A stretch of 64,000 nt of DNA, taken from NCBI GenBank assembly GCA_031973395.1, contig DALYDD010000002.1:15379-79378 (forward strand), given 5' to 3'. This DNA is from DALYDD01 sp031973395 (GTDB lineage: Bacteria > Patescibacteriota > Minisyncoccia > Phycocordibacterales > CAIZLB01). The stretch's first letter is position 1, and each line of letters starts with the position of its first letter. This document shows positions 60,964-64,000 of the stretch, in pieces. Under the pieces are notes generated by a model. The model had not been told where the DNA came from and ran no database searches. It saw nothing but the letters and a program-made list of their open reading frames with translations. A program made the translations under genes and the position numbers.

Positions 60964-61803
60964 ATGATTTTGAGTAAAAATCTCATCAAACTCCTACACC
61001 TCAATGATATTGAGCAGGAAATCCTTGTATCCCTTGAACGGGCGGATTTAAATGTGAGTCAGATTGCCAAAGCAACCAAAATCCCTCGGACCACACTTTA
61101 TACAGCTATTGATTCGCTCCAGGACAGAAATCTGATACGTATGAGAAAACAAGGCAAAAGCACTATCCTCTCCCCTATCTCTACTAATCACCTGGCAGAA
61201 ATATTAGAAAACGAATCGATACAGATGGTCGAGCACGGGACTTTTACGTTGAAAAACAGAAAAGCTGCGCAAAATCTCCAAAACCCTTCACAGAGCGCCA
61301 TCACTTTTATTTATGGGAAAGACGCAATGCTTAATGTGTGGATCGAACTGGCTCATACCAGCAACCATCGTCTGCAATGTATTCAGCCAACCAGTTCGCT
61401 AGAGACGGTCCTCAAAAAATACGAGCCCAGCGTTTTCATTCCTCTCAACAATGCTATTAAAAAGAATAAAGTGGTGATGGAAACAATCGTCAATGAAAAC
61501 TCTTTTTCTACGTATATGGACACATACAAAACGAAACCACATATTCAGAAGCAGATCATACAGAGTTTCATTGGGCGTGCCACTGATACCACCATGGTCA
61601 AAAATAATCTTCTTAAAAATAATGCTGATCTCATCTTGACCTCTCGTGAAGCTTTTCTCATGAATTGGGAACATGAGGTAGGAATCAGAATAAAAAATCG
61701 AGATATTGTAGATCTGCTCCATGAACTATTTAAGCTGGCCAAAGGCTATGGCAAGAAGATGGATTTCAATGAATACCTGAGAGGCTTCCTGGAGAAGATA
61801 TAA
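60964..61803 (+). CDS. TrmB-family transcriptional regulator (TrmB2)
   Basis: A 279-residue regulator with an N-terminal winged helix (LLHLNDIEQEILVSLERADL; QIAKATKIPRTTLYTAIDSL; RNLIRMRKQGK) and a C-terminal sensor domain (FIYGKDAMLNVWIELAH; NWEHEVGIRIKNRDIVDLLH). The ATG at 60964 is preferred to the upstream frame start at 60916, which would run through the operator. Divergent from SBP2; its stop is directly adjacent, without a single base between, to the convergent stop of SBP3. Confidence 0.85.
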   Translation: MILSKNLIKLLHLNDIEQEILVSLERADLNVSQIAKATKIPRTTLYTAIDSLQDRNLIRMRKQGKSTILSPISTNHLAEILENESIQMVEHGTFTLKNRKAAQNLQNPSQSAITFIYGKDAMLNVWIELAHTSNHRLQCIQPTSSLETVLKKYEPSVFIPLNNAIKKNKVVMETIVNENSFSTYMDTYKTKPHIQKQIIQSFIGRATDTTMVKNNLLKNNADLILTSREAFLMNWEHEVGIRIKNRDIVDLLHELFKLAKGYGKKMDFNEYLRGFLEKI

Positions 61804-62916
61804 TTATCTTACCTCGACGAACTTACCTCCGACTAATTGCACAGGAATTGCTGTCGGCAAAATCTCTGGGGCTTTCACCAAATATACACCTTGCAACCCA
61901 TCAAGCTCACTGACCTGCGAAATCGCATCATTGAGCGGAATATTTTTCTCCCGCGCGAGATCACGAGCTTGAATAATATATTTGACCGCATCATAACCGA
62001 ATGCCACCGGATATGTTTTATCCATTCCTTTCTTATCTAATTCTGCACGAATATCAGCACCCGTTAACCCGAGATCAAAGGGTGTAGCGAATGAATACAT
62101 TCCTTCTGCAGCAGTGCCCATAGATGTAATTGCTCCAGTTCCAGCAAGGATACCAGCAATATCAATCACAGGTGTTTCAACTTTTAACTCGCCCCGTTGC
62201 TTAATGAAATTTACAAAAGTTGCTGGAGGAATAGTCGCAAACATAATGACATCAACATCCGCACTTTTCATCTTTTGAATTTGTGTTCGGTAATCATTTG
62301 AATCAAGGGTAAAAGATTCTGTAATTAAGGTGATACCCTTTGCATCGAGAGATTTCTCAAAATTATCTCTGATTGAAGATCCGAATTCATCGTTCACATA
62401 GATGAGACCTACAGACTTAAATCCCTTTGCTTCAATTGTTTTCATATGGGCTGCAACAACCGTTTCTGCATTATGAAAAATGCGGATATTTGAAGGGGTG
62501 TTCGAATCCACAGCACTCATAGCAGAAACAAGAGTCATCACCAGAGGTTTGTTTTCTCGTTTTGCTAAATCACGTAGAGGCAAAGAGACACGGCTGAAAT
62601 TTGAGACAAAAACACCAGCGCCCTGATTTGATAAAAGATTGAATGCGGTGATTCCAGTCTGAGCCTCACCTTTACTGTCTTCGATTCTCAACTCGATTGT
62701 GTGATTCGGATCGAGATCGCGGAGCGCAAGCTCCATTCCGGTTTTTAATTGTTCTCCATAAATAGCAGTCGGTCCAGTCATAGATAAAATCGCCCCAATG
62801 ATGAGTCTTTCTCTATGCGCCGTATCTATTGTCGATGATTTTTTGCCCGCGAAAATAAGCAATGCGCAAACCAAAATCAAAACGACCGAAATCCATACTT
62901 TTTTATTATTTTTCAT
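61804..62916 (-). CDS. LivK-type substrate-binding protein (SBP3)
   Basis: A 370-residue HAAT-type binding protein. Start at 62916 gives an anchor helix (KVWISVVLILVCALLIFAG), then LIIGAILSMTGPTAIYGEQL, GMELALRDLDPN, EDSKGEAQTGITAF and second-lobe VGLIYVNDEFGSSIRDNFEK; ending LVGGKFVEVR. A classic branched-chain amino acid receptor-like layout. The open frame upstream to 63000 lacks family-like sequence. Divergent from TrmB3 (163 bp). Its stop is immediately adjacent to the TrmB2 stop, leaving no room for a terminator. Confidence 0.88.
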   Translation of the reverse strand: MKNNKKVWISVVLILVCALLIFAGKKSSTIDTAHRERLIIGAILSMTGPTAIYGEQLKTGMELALRDLDPNHTIELRIEDSKGEAQTGITAFNLLSNQGAGVFVSNFSRVSLPLRDLAKRENKPLVMTLVSAMSAVDSNTPSNIRIFHNAETVVAAHMKTIEAKGFKSVGLIYVNDEFGSSIRDNFEKSLDAKGITLITESFTLDSNDYRTQIQKMKSADVDVIMFATIPPATFVNFIKQRGELKVETPVIDIAGILAGTGAITSMGTAAEGMYSFATPFDLGLTGADIRAELDKKGMDKTYPVAFGYDAVKYIIQARDLAREKNIPLNDAISQVSELDGLQGVYLVKAPEILPTAIPVQLVGGKFVEVR

Positions 62917-63014
62917 ATTAGTAATCTTTTGTTTATTAGTGATTGTAGAAGTATACAGACCCCTTTCTTTTTGTATCGATTTATAGGCGTTTTTGAGCAA
63001 TATCCAAAAAGCCC

Positions 63015-63063
63015 TTGATTTTGCTAGTTTATAATGTATAATATATTCGTCGCTTTTTCCGAC
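63015..63063 (+). promoter_or_regulatory. Promoter and small dyad of TrmB3
   Basis: TTGATT, 16-nt spacer, TATAAT (63037-63042), then GTCGCTTTTTCCGAC, a small inverted repeat at the expected transcription start. The leader would be about 30 nt. Confidence 0.6.
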
Positions 63064-63079
63064 TAAAACCTATATATTT

Positions 63080-63835
63080 ATGTCATCACATATTTTAAGC
63101 CTTCTCAAAAATTACGGTCTCGAGACTAAGGAAGCAGAGATCTACACAGCCCTTTTACGCAAAGTGGAGGTTTCTGCCTATACTCTATCCAAAGAGACAG
63201 GTATTCCCCGTACAACTATTTACGAAGTTCTCGAAAGACTCGAAGAACAAGGTTTAGTTTCTTCGTCGAAACGAAATGGCCGCTTACGATATACAGCTGA
63301 GAGTCCGAATCGTTTTTCAAATTTACTTAAGGAAAAAGAAGATGTCATCAAACAGCTCATCCCTGCCCTATTCGCCATGAGCAAGAATAAGACCGTGGCA
63401 CCAATGATCAAATTCTTTACCGGATCATCAGGGACCATCCGTGCACTCGAAGACATCATCGAAACATACGAAAAAACAGACAGCAAACAGATGTATGCAA
63501 TTGCTGGATCCGACCTTCATTATCGAAAATATAATATTTTGAAAAAATGGATCGCAAAACGAGAAAAGCTTGGGGTACACATTAAATTCATTACGTATGA
63601 AAGTGACACGGATATTTATAAAACGGCATACAGGACGAGTAAGTGGCGCGAGACGCGTACTATTCCAAGTAAATTTTTATTTGATAGTACCGTCGATTTG
63701 TATGCAGGAAAAGTTGCCATCTTCTCGGAAGTCGATGGCGAGGAATACGCAATCATCATTGAATCCCCTGCTATCTATGAGACATTCCTCAAATTCCATG
63801 ATTTCATGTGGGAGCATGCGACGAAGGTGAAGTGA
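63080..63835 (+). CDS. TrmB-family transcriptional regulator (TrmB3)
   Basis: A 251-residue regulator: winged helix (LLKNYGLETKEAEIYTALLR; LSKETGIPRTTIYEVLERLE; GLVSSSKRNGRLRYTAESP) and the same sensor domain (FFTGSSGTIRALEDIIETYE; FDSTVDLYAGKVAIFSEVDG). The clear TTGATT-TATAAT promoter upstream supports the ATG at 63080. Divergent from SBP3 and convergent with SBP4, 8 bp away. Of the three it has the most canonical TrmB-type HTH (GIPRTTIYEVLERLE). Confidence 0.87.
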   Translation: MSSHILSLLKNYGLETKEAEIYTALLRKVEVSAYTLSKETGIPRTTIYEVLERLEEQGLVSSSKRNGRLRYTAESPNRFSNLLKEKEDVIKQLIPALFAMSKNKTVAPMIKFFTGSSGTIRALEDIIETYEKTDSKQMYAIAGSDLHYRKYNILKKWIAKREKLGVHIKFITYESDTDIYKTAYRTSKWRETRTIPSKFLFDSTVDLYAGKVAIFSEVDGEEYAIIIESPAIYETFLKFHDFMWEHATKVK

Positions 63836-63843
63836 ATCTGAAT

Positions 63844-64000
63844 TTAAAACTTCACCTCTCTAGCCTTTCCATTCTTAATCACCTTTATTGTAAATCCTAA
63901 ATCTGAATTTCCTTTTTCATCAAAGGAGAATGTGCCCATACTACCTTCTCGATTTTTGACGTTCTTGAGAAGCCAGTCTTTAACCTTCGTAGGATTATCA
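63844..64000 (-). CDS. LivK-type substrate-binding protein, C-terminal part (SBP4)
   Basis: The last 51 or so residues of a further binding protein that continues beyond the window: DNPTKVKDWLLKNVKNREG, then GTFSFDEKGNSDLGF and the family ending IKNGKAREVKF. The shape matches the C-termini of SBP1-SBP3, so the regulator-receptor array continues to the right. Confidence 0.8.
   Translation of the reverse strand, partial: DNPTKVKDWLLKNVKNREGSMGTFSFDEKGNSDLGFTIKVIKNGKAREVKF

Noticed and set aside
1..64000. Alternative genetic code (UGA as glycine, as in Gracilibacteria/SR1)
   Set aside because: TGA serves as a normal stop for several genes (for example the M20 peptidase) and does not occur inside the conserved genes.
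1..64000. tRNA, tmRNA, RNase P RNA and SRP RNA genes
   Set aside because: I looked in all intergenic stretches for T-loop motifs and for the conserved SRP/RNase P cores and found none; a covariance-model scan would be decisive.

Overview
The window looks like part of a genome of Candidatus Patescibacteria (CPR), most likely the Parcubacteria/Paceibacteria branch. This is inferred from gene content and layout: a short SMC without a recognisable hinge, a NusB fused to a Nudix domain, a minimal type IV pilus locus, a threonyl-tRNA synthetase without its N-terminal TGS domain, L32 beginning MVNHMRHTRGHTRNRRSHH, and very tight spacing. TGA is used as a stop throughout, so the code is the standard bacterial one. 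No rRNA, tRNA, CRISPR array or insertion sequence is visible. Three runs of 10 N (18890-18899, 35243-35252, 56097-56106) are scaffold gaps lying inside dnaG, rnc and a small exported-protein gene.

Layout. 1-3.2 kb: the end of enolase, a foreign-looking gene, gpmI and a DUF1761-like membrane protein. 3.2-8.1 kb: a coiled-coil protein and a four-gene pilus/secretion operon (two prepilin-like proteins, PilC/GspF, PilB/GspE-like ATPase). 8.2-15.8 kb: truB, hisS, a DEDD exonuclease, a membrane protein, a DsbA-like oxidoreductase and a large UvrD-type helicase-nuclease. 16.9-27.3 kb: the core transcription and primase block rpoD, dnaG, rpoC, rpoB on the minus strand. 28-39 kb: trmD-khpA-rpsP facing rnr, then smc, rnc, nusB-nudix, rpmF and rnhB. 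39.5-46 kb: dnaE and thrS. 46-49.7 kb: a cell-surface locus with a PKD-repeat protein carrying a VPDTG sorting-like signal, a sortase and a CARDB-type protein. 49.7-51.9 kb: gyrB. 52-64 kb: an accessory end with orphan genes, an M20 peptidase, LivF and repeated pairs of a TrmB-type regulator with a LivK-type substrate-binding protein.

Two patterns run through the window. First, ten small to medium genes of clearly higher GC (I call them I1-I10) sit singly between AT-richer housekeeping genes, in either orientation, most with their own strong hairpin terminator. Most are unrecognisable; one looks like a degenerate Nudix protein and one vaguely like an ATP-grasp enzyme. Second, at least a dozen genes have a -10 hexamer, often extended (TGnTAnnnT), ending only 6-10 nt before the start codon. 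This predicts leaderless or nearly leaderless mRNAs and decides several start sites.

How the genes fit together. Most of the window is information processing: RNA polymerase, sigma factor, primase, replicative polymerase, gyrase, RNases, tRNA modification and aminoacylation. The pilus and sortase loci build the cell surface. The right end looks like a scavenging or sensing region: an M20 peptidase, one ABC ATPase (LivF) with no permease in view, and four LivK-like binding proteins, three of them divergent from a TrmB-family regulator, suggesting repeated duplication of a regulator-receptor module.
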